NCBI RefSeq assembly: GCF_900110255.1 | Contig: NZ_FODD01000047.1 | Location: forward strand, 1-57,516 | Source of the DNA: Actinacidiphila rubida | GTDB taxonomy: Bacteria; Actinomycetota; Actinomycetes; Streptomycetales; Streptomycetaceae | DNA length: 57,516 nucleotides | Reading direction: 5' to 3' | Shown: positions 7,207 through 15,252 of the stretch, in pieces | How positions within the stretch are numbered: the stretch's first letter is position 1 | Layout of the letters: each line of letters starts with the position of its first letter | Notes under the pieces: model-generated | The model's input: only the letters and a program-made list of their open reading frames with translations | The model's database searches: none | What the model was told of the DNA's origin: nothing | Program-made: the position numbers and the translations under genes

Positions 7207-10173
7207 ATGCACGAGGCGCCGCCCGCCGGGCCGCTCCCCTACTACGAGGACCCGTCGCCCGGCACGGGAGCGCTCCCCCCGCGGGCCTGGTGGGCGCATT
7301 CGGACGCCCGCCGGGTGAACCTGGGCGGCGCGTGGCGGTTCCGGCTGTCGGCGAGCGCGGGCGCGGAGGACGAGTCGTTCGCGCGTCCCGGGTTCGACGC
7401 GTCCCGGTGGGACGTCCTGCCGGTGCCCTGCCACTGGCCGTTGCAGGGCCACGGGATGCCCGCGTACACCAACGTGCGCTACCCGTTCCCCGTCGATCCG
7501 CCGCACGTTCCCACGGAGAACCCGACGGGCGACCACCTGCGGCACTTCGACCTGCCGGACGACTGGCCGGGCGGTGCGGCGGTGCTGCGCTTCGACGGCG
7601 TCGAGTCGTGCGCGCGGGTGTGGCTCAACGGCGCGGAGCTGGGCGTGTTCAAGGGCAGCAGGCTGCCGGCGGAGTTCGAGGTCGGGGAGCTGCTGCGGCC
7701 GCGCGGCAACGTGCTGGCGGTGCGGGTCCACCAGTGGTCGTCCGGCAGTTACCTGGAGGACCAGGACATGTGGTGGCTGCCCGGGATCTTCCGGGACGTC
7801 ACGCTGATCGAGCGGCCGGAGGGCTCGGTCACCGACTTCTTCGTGCACTGCGGCTACGACCACACCAACGGCCTGGGCACGCTGCGGGTGGACTGCGAGC
7901 CGCGGGGCACCGTCACCGTGCCGGAGCTGGGCCTGGACATCCCGACGGGCGAGCCGGTGATCGTGCCGGTGGAGCCGTGGTCGGCGGAGGTGCCGCGGCT
8001 GTACGACGCGGAGTTGGCCACCGAGGGCGAGCGCATCCCGCTGCGGATCGGGTTCCGCACGGTCGCCGTCGAGGACGGCGTGCTGAAGGTCAACGGGCGG
8101 CGGATCCTGCTGCGGGGCGTCAACCGCCACGAGTTCGACCCGGACCACGGCAGGACCGTGGACCCGGAGACGATGCGCCGGGACGTGCTGCTGATGAAGC
8201 GGCACAACATCAACGCGGTCCGTACGAGCCACTACCCGCCGCAGCCGGCGTTCCTGGAACTCTGCGACGAGTTGGGGCTGTGGGTGCTCGACGAGTGCGA
8301 CCTGGAGACGCACGGTTTCGAGGAGGTCGGCTGGCGCGGCAACCCGGTGGACGACGAGCGGTGGACGCCGGCCCTGCTGGACCGGGCGGCGCGGATGGTG
8401 GAGCGGGACAAGAACCATCCGTCGGTGATCATGTGGTCGCTGGGCAACGAGTGCGGCACCGGCCGCGGCCTGTCGGCGATGGCCGCCTGGATCCGGGAGC
8501 GGGACGCGGTGCGCCCGATCCACTACGAGGGCGACCTGTCGAGCGCGGACGTCGACGTGTACTCACGGATGTACGCCGACCACGCCGAGTGCGAACGGAT
8601 CGGCCGGCGCGAGGAACACCCGCTGGAGGACGCCGCGTTGGACGCGCGGCGGCGCGCGATGCCATTCGTGCTCTGCGAGTACGGGCACGCGATGGGCAAC
8701 GGCCCCGGCGGGCTGGGCGAGTACCAGGCGATCTTCCACGCGCACGAGCGGTGCCAGGGCGGCTTCGTGTGGGAGTGGATCGACCACGGGCTGCGCCGCA
8801 GGACCGCGGACGGCAGGTCGTACTTCGCGTACGGCGGGGACTTCGGGGAGGAACTGCACGACGGCAACTTCGTGTGCGACGGGCTGCTGTTCCCCGACCG
8901 CACCCCGTCGCCGGGCCTGGTGGAGCTGAAGAAGGTCGTGGAACCGGTACGCATCGAGGCCGACGCCCGGCGCGGCACCGTCACCGTCACCAACCTCCAT
9001 GACTTCGCGGACCTTTCGGGGCTGTCGTTCGGCTGGGTGTACGAGGAGGGCGGCGAGGTCTCCGACGAGGGGCGGCTGAAGGTGCCCGCACTGGCGCCGG
9101 GCGAGAGCGCGGTGGTGGAACTGCCGCTGATGCCCAGGGCCACGGGGCGTGGTGAGGCGCTGTGGACGGTGCGGGCGGTGCTGGCCGAGGACACCGCGTG
9201 GGCGCCGGCCGGGCACGAGGTGGCGTGGAGCCAGTTCGCAGTGGATCCGGTCGTGCGCGGCGCCAGGTCCGTGGCGCGCCCGGGGAAGCCGCACGCGCCG
9301 CGGCGCGCCGAGGGCGGCATGGTGGTGCTCGGACCGGGCGTCTTCGACGCGTCGACCGGGGTGCTGCGCTACTTCAACGGCATCCAGGTGACGGGTCCCG
9401 CGCTGGACGTGTGGCGGGCGCCGATCGACAACGACCGCGGTATGGACTGGTATCCGCAAGGTCAACTCGACCGTCAGTGGCGGGCGTCGGGGCTGCACCG
9501 GATGCGGCACCGGGTGGTGCGGGTGACCGTCGGCGGGGACACGCTGACGGTGGTGACGCGGGTCGCGCCCGCGGCCTCGGACCTGGGGCTGCGCACGGTC
9601 TCCACGTGGTCGTCGACCGGTGACCGGCTGACGGTGGCGGTCGACGTCACGCCCGAGGGCGAATGGACGCTGCCGCTTCCCCGGCTGGGCCTGCGCATGG
9701 GCGTGTGCCCGACGATGGACCAGGTCGACTGGTTCGGCGGCGGTCCCGGCGAGGCGTATCCCGACACCCGGGCCGCGTCCCGCATCGGCCGCTACCGCTC
9801 GGACGTGGACGCCCTGCAGACGCCGTACGTGCGGCCGCAGGAGAACGGCGCGCGGGCGGACGTGCGCTGGGCGGAGCTGCGCCGCGTCGACGGTTCGGGC
9901 CTGCGGATCGACGGCACTCCCCCGTTCTGGATGACCCTCCGGCCGTGGAGTACCGAGGAGCTGGACGCGGCCGAACACACCCACGACCTCGTCCCGAGCG
10001 GCACGCTGTGGGTGCACCTGGACCACGCGCTGCACGGCGTGGGCAGTCACGCCTGCGGGCCCGAGGTCCTGCCGGAATTCCGGCTGGCCGCCGCGCCCGC
10101 CACGTTCGCCTTCACCTTCACCGCGCTCGGCGACCCCGGCGCGCCCCTGCACACCCTTCCGGAGCCGTCGTGA
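7207..10173 (+). CDS. lacZ: Beta-galactosidase, glycoside hydrolase family 2
   Basis: The protein has 988 aa, near the usual LacZ length, and starts at ATG 7207 behind GAGGAG (7194-7199). Domains in order are a GH2 sugar-binding jelly roll, an immunoglobulin-like domain, a TIM barrel (from about residue 290), and a C-terminal Bgal_small_N-type domain (from about 715). The barrel carries GVNRHEFDPDHG and RTSHYPP. The acid/base Glu415 lies in WSLGNECGTG and the nucleophile Glu491 in VLCEYGHAMGNG. There is no signal peptide, so it is cytoplasmic. It overlaps the next GNAT gene by GTGA; no sugar transporter adjoins it. Confidence 0.93.
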   Translation: MHEAPPAGPLPYYEDPSPGTGALPPRAWWAHSDARRVNLGGAWRFRLSASAGAEDESFARPGFDASRWDVLPVPCHWPLQGHGMPAYTNVRYPFPVDPPHVPTENPTGDHLRHFDLPDDWPGGAAVLRFDGVESCARVWLNGAELGVFKGSRLPAEFEVGELLRPRGNVLAVRVHQWSSGSYLEDQDMWWLPGIFRDVTLIERPEGSVTDFFVHCGYDHTNGLGTLRVDCEPRGTVTVPELGLDIPTGEPVIVPVEPWSAEVPRLYDAELATEGERIPLRIGFRTVAVEDGVLKVNGRRILLRGVNRHEFDPDHGRTVDPETMRRDVLLMKRHNINAVRTSHYPPQPAFLELCDELGLWVLDECDLETHGFEEVGWRGNPVDDERWTPALLDRAARMVERDKNHPSVIMWSLGNECGTGRGLSAMAAWIRERDAVRPIHYEGDLSSADVDVYSRMYADHAECERIGRREEHPLEDAALDARRRAMPFVLCEYGHAMGNGPGGLGEYQAIFHAHERCQGGFVWEWIDHGLRRRTADGRSYFAYGGDFGEELHDGNFVCDGLLFPDRTPSPGLVELKKVVEPVRIEADARRGTVTVTNLHDFADLSGLSFGWVYEEGGEVSDEGRLKVPALAPGESAVVELPLMPRATGRGEALWTVRAVLAEDTAWAPAGHEVAWSQFAVDPVVRGARSVARPGKPHAPRRAEGGMVVLGPGVFDASTGVLRYFNGIQVTGPALDVWRAPIDNDRGMDWYPQGQLDRQWRASGLHRMRHRVVRVTVGGDTLTVVTRVAPAASDLGLRTVSTWSSTGDRLTVAVDVTPEGEWTLPLPRLGLRMGVCPTMDQVDWFGGGPGEAYPDTRAASRIGRYRSDVDALQTPYVRPQENGARADVRWAELRRVDGSGLRIDGTPPFWMTLRPWSTEELDAAEHTHDLVPSGTLWVHLDHALHGVGSHACGPEVLPEFRLAAAPATFAFTFTALGDPGAPLHTLPEPS

Positions 10174-10808
10174 CCAGTCCCACCGTGCGCCCCTACCGAC
10201 CGGCGGACCTGCCCGCCCTGTACGACATCTGCCTGCGCACCGCCGACGCGGGCCAGGACGCCACCGGCCAGTACCCGCCGCAGGGCCGGGAGTTGCTGGG
10301 CGCGATCTTCGCGGCGCCGTACGCGGTGCTGGAGCCCGACCTGACGTTCGTGCTCGACGACGGGCACGGCGACGCGGTCGGCTACGTGCTCGGCACCGGC
10401 GACACCGCCGCGTTCGTCAAGCGCTTCAGGGACGAGTGGCTGCCGGGCGTCGCGGACCGCTGGCCCGCCCCGGCCGGGGAGCCCGTTACGCCCACGGAGG
10501 CGATGGCCGCGCTCCTCCATACGCCTGAGCGCATGGTGCTGCCCGAACTCGCGGCCTATCCCGCCCACTTGCACATCGACGTGCTCCCGGACTTCCAGCG
10601 CGGCGGCCACGGGCGGGCGTTGATGGCGGCGTACCTCGCCGCGCTGGCGCGGCAGGGCGTCCCTGCCGTCCACCTGGGGATGCTCACCGTCAACACCCCG
10701 GCACGCGCCTTCTACGACCGCCTCGGCTTCCACGAGATCCCCGTGACGGACCCGGGCGTCCTCACCTACCTGGGAAAGGCGACGGCCCACGGGCGGACCC
10801 GCGAGTGA
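10170..10808 (+). CDS. GNAT-family N-acetyltransferase
   Basis: The protein has 212 aa and starts at GTG 10170, overlapping the lacZ stop as GTGA, with CGGAG at about 10160. The acetyl-CoA loop is read in LHIDVLPDFQRGGHGRALMAAY, followed by LGMLTVNTPARAFYDRLGF. An insertion between about residues 75 and 120 carries an extra helical segment. Similar actinobacterial proteins are often named after OGA-like or GCN5-related acetyltransferases. Coupling to lacZ suggests, but does not prove, a sugar or amino-sugar substrate. Confidence 0.85.
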   Translation: MTSPTVRPYRPADLPALYDICLRTADAGQDATGQYPPQGRELLGAIFAAPYAVLEPDLTFVLDDGHGDAVGYVLGTGDTAAFVKRFRDEWLPGVADRWPAPAGEPVTPTEAMAALLHTPERMVLPELAAYPAHLHIDVLPDFQRGGHGRALMAAYLAALARQGVPAVHLGMLTVNTPARAFYDRLGFHEIPVTDPGVLTYLGKATAHGRTRE

Positions 10809-10914
10809 TCCCGGGGCGCCCTGCCCCGCGGTACGCCCCGACCCGGCCCTTGGCCCTGGGCCCCGCGCTCACCAGGCAGGACTTTTCGCAGGTCGGACCG
10901 TTAAGGTCGGGGAC

Positions 10915-11574
10915 ATGACGACATCCCTCGCCACCAGCGCCTTCGATCTGCTGAGCCTCGACGCCGTGCAGGACCAGGAGGAGCTGCGCCGGGTCTACGA
11001 CGTCCCCAAGGACGCGGCCCTCCGTAAGCAGATGAGCGAACTCACCGATCAGACGCGGCGGTTGATCGGATGCTCCTCGCTGGTCCTGATCGCGAGCGCG
11101 GACGCGGAGGGCAACTGTGACGTTTCCCCGCGCGGCGGTCCCGCGGGGTTCGTCTCCGTCCTGGACGCACGGACGGTGGCGATACCGGACGCGACCGGCA
11201 ACAAGCGTCTGGACACCCTGCGGAACGTCATCGCCACCGGACGGGCGGGCCTGCTGTTCGTCATCCCGGGGCGCACGACGACCCTCAGGGTGAACGGCCG
11301 GGCCTGCGTCTCCACTCGCCCGGAGCTGCTGTCGCAGCTGACCGCCGTGGGCAAGCCGCCGGCCAGTGCGCTGGTGCTGGGGATCGAGGAGGTCTACCCG
11401 CACTGCCCCAAGTCGCTGCTGCGCAGCGGGGCGTGGAAGCCGGAGCAGTGGCTGCCGACGGACGCCCAGCCGACCTCGGCCGAGGTGACGCTGGCCCAGC
11501 TGCGGATGCCCGAGCTGACGATCGCCGACATCGAGCAGGCGGAGGCGGAATCGCTGAAGTACCGCTACGAGTAG
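10915..11574 (+). CDS. PPOX-type flavoprotein (pyridoxamine 5'-phosphate oxidase-like)
   Basis: The protein has 219 aa. The split-barrel fold is visible from LIGCSSLVLIASADAEGNCDVSPRGGPAGFV through IPDATGNKRLDTLRNV and GLLFVIPGRTTTLRVNGRA. Its pattern DVSPRGGP plus LDTLRNV matches the MSMEG_1061-type FMN-dependent subfamily. These flavin or F420-binding proteins have mostly unknown substrates. It is flanked by separately transcribed genes and no partner is evident. Confidence 0.8.
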   Translation: MTTSLATSAFDLLSLDAVQDQEELRRVYDVPKDAALRKQMSELTDQTRRLIGCSSLVLIASADAEGNCDVSPRGGPAGFVSVLDARTVAIPDATGNKRLDTLRNVIATGRAGLLFVIPGRTTTLRVNGRACVSTRPELLSQLTAVGKPPASALVLGIEEVYPHCPKSLLRSGAWKPEQWLPTDAQPTSAEVTLAQLRMPELTIADIEQAEAESLKYRYE

Positions 11575-11635
11575 CGGGAGCCCTCGCCCCGGGGGCGCGC
11601 GCGGAGGAGGCGAGGTCAGGCCCTACCGTTGCGCC

Positions 11636-12184
11636 ATGCCGACGAACCCGACACGAGTCGAACTGCACCCGTTGACCCTCGCCGACCAGGACGAGTTCTG
11701 CTCGCTCGTGCGGGCCAGCGTCGAACTGCACACCCCGTGGATGCAACTGCCGTCCACGGCGGAGGCGTTCCGGACGTGGATGCATCGCTTCGACGACGGC
11801 ACCAACCGCGGGTTCCTGATCCGTGTCAAGGAGACCGGCGAGGCCGCCGGCACCGTCAACATCAACTCGATCATCCGGGGCCGCTACCAGGGCGCGTCCC
11901 TCGGCTACGCGGCCTTCGCGCCGTCGGCCGGACACGGCTACATGGCCGAGGGGGTCGCCGCCACCATGGCGCACGCCTTCGGCGAGCTGCGGCTCCACCG
12001 GCTGGAGGCGAGCATCCAGCCGGCGAACAAGGCGTCCCTGGCGCTGGTCAAGCGCCTGGGCTTCACGTACGAAGGCGTCTCGCCCGCCTACCTGTACATC
12101 GACGGGGCCTGGCGCGATCACGAGCGGTGGGCCGTCACCGCGCCGAGCCCCTGGACCCCCGACGCGTCCCTTCCCGCGGTCTGA
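11636..12184 (+). CDS. RimJ/RimL-type GNAT acetyltransferase
   Basis: The protein has 182 aa and starts at ATG 11636. It has the ribosomal-protein-alanine acetyltransferase layout: a substrate segment VNINSIIRGRYQGASLGY, the acetyl-CoA loop at SAGHGYMAEGVAATMAHAF, and LEASIQPANKASLALVKRLGF. Family members acetylate N-termini of ribosomal proteins, or small molecules and antibiotics. The substrate here is unknown. It ends 20 bp before the truncated MBL fragment, which marks the edge of the rearranged region. Confidence 0.85.
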   Translation: MPTNPTRVELHPLTLADQDEFCSLVRASVELHTPWMQLPSTAEAFRTWMHRFDDGTNRGFLIRVKETGEAAGTVNINSIIRGRYQGASLGYAAFAPSAGHGYMAEGVAATMAHAFGELRLHRLEASIQPANKASLALVKRLGFTYEGVSPAYLYIDGAWRDHERWAVTAPSPWTPDASLPAV

Positions 12185-12203
12185 GGGTCCGCGCCGACAG
12201 CCC

Positions 12204-12560
12204 CTACGCGGGGCTGGCGGTCTCCAGATCGGTCGCGCCGTCGTCCTTCGACGCCGCGGCCCGCGGCGGGTGTGCGGGCCAGCCGCCCGCGGGGACGACG
12301 GCGCACTCGCGCCACCACCAGTCGTCGGGCTGCGGGTCGGCCGGCTCGAAGGGGGCGCCGACGCGCGGCGTGGCGATCTTCGCGCCGTGCTCCCGGGCCG
12401 CGGCGACGGTGCCCTCGCCCGGCTCGGCCCACGGGTGCTGGGCCAGGTTGAACGTCGCCCAGTGGATCGGCATCATCACGCCGGCCGGGGTGCCGCCCGA
12501 CAGGTCGGTGTGCGCCTGCATGCCCTCGGCGGGCGTCATGTGGATGTCCGGCCAGAACCA
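12204..12560 (-). pseudogene. Stranded 3' end of an MBL-fold hydrolase gene
   Basis: In the minus frame the product reads FWPDIHMTPAEGMQAHTDLS, then PIHWATFNLAQHPWAEP, then ATPRVGAPFEP, and ends with TGA at 12204. These segments match the last third of the full MBL gene at 15252-16499 (PDIHMTPDEG, PIHWGTFNLAFHTWAEP, ATPRVGQPFEP). The metal-binding N-terminal two thirds are absent. Upstream of about 12560 the frame runs into unrelated sequence and an IS701 remnant. It cannot make an enzyme. It is probably the original 3' end of the resident gene or an old paralog. Confidence 0.85.
12535..12554. repeat. 20-bp direct repeat, copy 1
   Basis: GTCATGTGGATGTCCGGCCA at 12535-12554 is identical to 15571-15590. 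It lies in the PDIHMT-coding part of both MBL sequences, at the place where the truncated copy stops matching. It is the likely junction of the recombination that rearranged this locus. Confidence 0.8.
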
Positions 12561-12590
12561 CCCTAGGAAGACGCCAGAACATGGGGCGCT

Positions 12591-12791
12591 CTTGCGCGGC
12601 AGGTCCGACAGCAGTCCGAGCACCAATCGCCCAGCTCGGCACCGGGGTTCGACCCGCGCGAAGCGCCCCGCTATCCGGCCCATCAGGCCATCGAACGCAT
12701 CCTGCCAACGGGCAGGGTCTACGCTGTGAGCTGCGGCCACCGCATGATCGTTTGTCTTCACACACCGATGATCAACAGTGGCCGCAGCCAT
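12591..12791 (-). pseudogene. IS701-family transposase, N-terminal remnant
   Basis: From ATG 12791 the minus frame gives about 67 residues, including DPARWQDAFDGLMGRIAGRF, ARVEPRCRAGRLVLGLLSDL and PRK. This is the start of IS701-type transposases, where PRKNCW normally follows. Here the match ends at PRK, next to the MBL fragment. The catalytic DDE domain is absent. It shows an insertion followed by deletion at this point. Confidence 0.75.
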
Positions 12792-12844
12792 CTCCGCCGG
12801 GAAGCCAGCATCGCTGGGCGAAAACGGTTGTCCATCCCTTCTCG

Positions 12845-13216
12845 TCAGCCCCGTAGGAGGCAGAAGGGATGGCCGGCCGGATCTGCGAAGATCCTCCAAC
12901 CGCGGGTGTCGATGTGGAGCAGCGTCGCACCAAAGCCGAGGACCTGCTCCTGGGCCCGGTCAAGGTCGGGGACATCGAAGTCCAGATGGAACTGCTGCGG
13001 GTACGTGCTGTCCGGCCACCGCGGCGCCCGGTGATCCTTGACGCGCTGGAACGCAAATACCAGGCCAGAGCCCGTGTGAAGGGTCGAGAAGTCGTCACTG
13101 ACTGCCCACCTGCGATCGGGCTTGTTGACCGTACCGCCGAGGAGCGCTTGGTAGAACCGAGCGAGTTCAAGGACATCCGGACAGTCCAAAACCACGCACT
13201 GCAGCTTGCCGATCAC
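12845..13216 (-). CDS. VOC (glyoxalase/bleomycin-resistance fold) family protein
   Basis: The protein has 123 aa and starts at GTG 13214-13216 with GGAGG at 13223-13227 on the minus strand. It begins VIGKLQCVVLDCPDVLELAR, then FYQALLGG, and ends in GWRIFADPAGHPFCLLRG. This is one full betaalphabetabetabeta pair of the VOC superfamily in the glyoxalase-like group. Members are metal-dependent isomerases, dioxygenases or binding proteins, and the reaction here cannot be told. GC content is lower than the flanking chromosome and it lies among IS remnants, so it was probably acquired. Confidence 0.8.
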   Translation of the reverse strand: MIGKLQCVVLDCPDVLELARFYQALLGGTVNKPDRRWAVSDDFSTLHTGSGLVFAFQRVKDHRAPRWPDSTYPQQFHLDFDVPDLDRAQEQVLGFGATLLHIDTRGWRIFADPAGHPFCLLRG

Positions 13217-13382
13217 CGATGACCTCCAACAGCACGGGCCCCTGGCTCTGGTGAGCCACGGCCCTCCGCGCAGGAAGGCGCTGCGTAGGACCGCCGAGCG
13301 CGTAGACCTTAGCCGCGTCTTCCGCCACTCGTCCGTCACATCACGATCTACGGCTGGAGATTAACAGAATGAGTCGGCTGGA
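13217..13382. other. Intergenic gap between the VOC gene and the IS5 remnant
   Basis: This 166-bp stretch holds the VOC ribosome site at 13223-13227 and presumably its promoter. Nothing else is recognisable in it. Confidence 0.35.
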
Positions 13383-13857
13383 ATGACTTACCGTCAGGTG
13401 GCGTTTGCGTGCACGTCGGGATGCGTGACGAGGGGGTGTGCGGCGGCTACTGGGTTGGACAGGCGGAAGCCGTGGGAGATCGAGGACGGGCTGTGGGAGC
13501 GGATCGAACCGCCCTTGATCCAGGCGGTGCCGCCGATACGGGGCAAGCGCGGACGGCCCCGCCGACGCCCGGAGGAGGTGTACGCCGACCGCGGCTACGA
13601 CCACGACATCTACCGCCGCCAGGTCCACAACCTTGGCATTCGCCCCATGATCGCTCGCCGCGGCACCGAGCACGGCACCGGACTGGGCACCCGCCGCTGG
13701 GTCGTGGAAGCCGCCTTCGCGCTCCTGCATTGGTTCCGCCGCCTGCGCATCCGCTGGGAGATCCGCGCCGACATCCACCAAGCCTTCCTCACCCTCGGCT
13801 GCGCGATCATCTGCTGGCGACGCCTGACGACCTCCAGCAGGGGCGCTACGATCGGCC
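13383..13857 (+). pseudogene. IS5-family transposase with an internal deletion
   Basis: The frame keeps the N-terminal KPWEIEDGLWERIEP and then jumps to the C-terminal part: PPIRGKRGRPRRRPEEVYAD, RGYDHDIYRR, GIRPMIARRGTEHGTGLG, RRWVVEAAFALLHWFRRLRI. In intact IS5-type transposases roughly 140 residues with the first catalytic Asp separate these blocks. The fused product lacks them and cannot be active. The frame then runs without a stop into the next gene, so the IS 3' end is lost too. Confidence 0.8.
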
Positions 13858-13897
13858 GGCCCCGACACGATGAAGATCCCAAGAAAGCAGAGGTGCC

Positions 13898-14194
13898 ATG
13901 GCGATGGGCGGACTACGGGACGTACTGGCTGGCTGGACCGACTACGACGTGGCAGGCTTCGAGCTCGGAAAGATCTTGGGGGTGTTTCCGCGGGACCAGT
14001 CGTTCGGCGGGGTCAAGCGGATGTTCTGGATGGACGGTTACCCGCTCGGTGAGATGCTCGTCGACGTCCTCGACCGGATGGTCGAGGCAGGCGTGCTGCT
14101 GAAGAACGAGGACTTGCAGTACCTGTGGAACCCTGACGAGCCGAACCTGTCGCTCACGCGGGACGACATCGAGAAGCGCAAGCGCTCGTCCTGA
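13898..14194 (+). CDS. Hypothetical acidic protein, 98 aa
   Basis: The product begins MAMGGLRDVLAGWTDYDVAG, continues LGVFPRDQSFGGVKRMFWMD, and ends in DIEKRKRSS. The start at ATG 13898 has an AGAGG-type ribosome site just upstream. It contains no membrane segment or known catalytic motif that I can recognise. Codon use looks genuine with G/C third positions but less extreme than the chromosome. It lies directly behind the IS5 remnant in the rearranged island. Confidence 0.6.
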   Translation: MAMGGLRDVLAGWTDYDVAGFELGKILGVFPRDQSFGGVKRMFWMDGYPLGEMLVDVLDRMVEAGVLLKNEDLQYLWNPDEPNLSLTRDDIEKRKRSS

Positions 14195-14302
14195 ACGGGA
14201 GAGCGTGACTGCCGCCTGGGGGTCACTACGCGCCGCCGGGTTTCGCATCCCCGGCGCGCACGCAAACCCGCGTCGCCATGGGCGTCCAGCACCAAGGCTC
14301 CC

Positions 14303-14884
14303 CTACAAATCGCCTCGGGCCGATTCGGGGCTCAGCGCGCTGAGGGGGAAGCTGGTCCGTGGGTCGACGTCGTAGGGTGACCAGTCTTGAACCTTGCGGA
14401 TACGAAACTGGGCCGGCTCGACGTTCACCGCGGCGATGAAGACAATGCCGTCTCTGAGTCGTTGGTAGCCAATGGAGTACCCCTCTGCTGCCGCAGTCTC
14501 CCCGGTATCCTCCGGATTCGGTGCATCTCCGGTCCCCGTCCACAGTTCTGAGTTCCTGAGCTCCTCCATGGTCTGGTTTGTGGCCAGCGGTCCTTGCGGC
14601 CGGCCGGGAATCGGGAGCACATCACCGCCAAGAGCCACGTGGGACGCCCGGAACCTCGCTTCGCTCCTGTCGTAGCGTCGTCCCGAAGTGCACACGATGA
14701 CGAGGGAATCGCCTGCCGACCACCCGAGCATGACCTCTTCAGCAGGCGCGCCGATCAGTCCGTCCCAGTGGATGAACCATCGCCTCGACGCCGGACCGCG
14801 GCCCATCGTGGGCTGACCGTCGTCGAACTGGAAGAGATCGAACTCTGGCGGAACAAAACGAATCAAGTCGACCACAACTCCCAT
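14303..14884 (-). CDS. Hypothetical protein, 193 aa
   Basis: The product begins MGVVVDLIRFVPPEFDLFQF and includes RRWFIHWDGLIGAPAEEVML and SIGYQRLRDGIVFIAAVNVE. It is soluble and acidic, with no signal peptide or transmembrane helix. The start chosen is ATG 14884; the ribosome site is weak, and in-frame extension to 15028 gives an implausible Arg/Cys-rich leader. I do not recognise the family. Its base composition is lower in GC than the chromosome, as in the rest of this island. Confidence 0.55.
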   Translation of the reverse strand: MGVVVDLIRFVPPEFDLFQFDDGQPTMGRGPASRRWFIHWDGLIGAPAEEVMLGWSAGDSLVIVCTSGRRYDRSEARFRASHVALGGDVLPIPGRPQGPLATNQTMEELRNSELWTGTGDAPNPEDTGETAAAEGYSIGYQRLRDGIVFIAAVNVEPAQFRIRKVQDWSPYDVDPRTSFPLSALSPESARGDL

Positions 14885-15045
14885 TTTTGTTCTCGCACAA
14901 CGCAATTCGAGTGGGTCACCGAGCTCGGTCAGCGTTGCCTCTCGACAGTGAGGACGCCCTTGAAGTTGATGCGGTTGATGCAAACTCGGCAGAGCACAGC
15001 GTCCACGGCGCCGCCAGCCAGGCCGCACCCCCTAGTGCGACTTCG

Positions 15046-15252
15046 CTACGAGTCCCCTCCGAGCCGGACCACGCGCACTGTGATTCGGGAGGCAGCACCG
15101 ACGTTAGGCAGCGGAGTGAAACTACGGCTCGGCGCTTCTCGCACTTGACGAGGTAGGCCGTCCAGCGCCAGCACGAGCCGCTGCCTGTCGCTGGCCCCCA
15201 GCCGCGAAAAGGCATCCGTGAGCCGCGCCAGGTCGCTGTCTTGGTCCGTCAT
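15046..15252 (-). CDS. Small hypothetical protein coupled to the MBL gene
   Basis: The product has 68 aa and begins MTDQDSDLARLTDAFSRLGA, then SDRQRLVLALDGLPRQVREA. Its ATG (15252-15250) overlaps the TGA of the MBL gene as TGATG, a classic translational-coupling arrangement. The first 40 residues look like an amphipathic helical segment; the end is less convincing. It probably arrived together with the replacement 3' end of the MBL gene. Family unknown. Confidence 0.45.
   Translation of the reverse strand: MTDQDSDLARLTDAFSRLGASDRQRLVLALDGLPRQVREAPSRSFTPLPNVGAASRITVRVVRLGGDS

Noticed and set aside
8563..10152. A 529-codon minus-strand frame inside the beta-galactosidase gene.
   Set aside because: It is the mirror of the GH2 coding frame, His/Arg/Pro-rich, with no ribosome site and no known domain.
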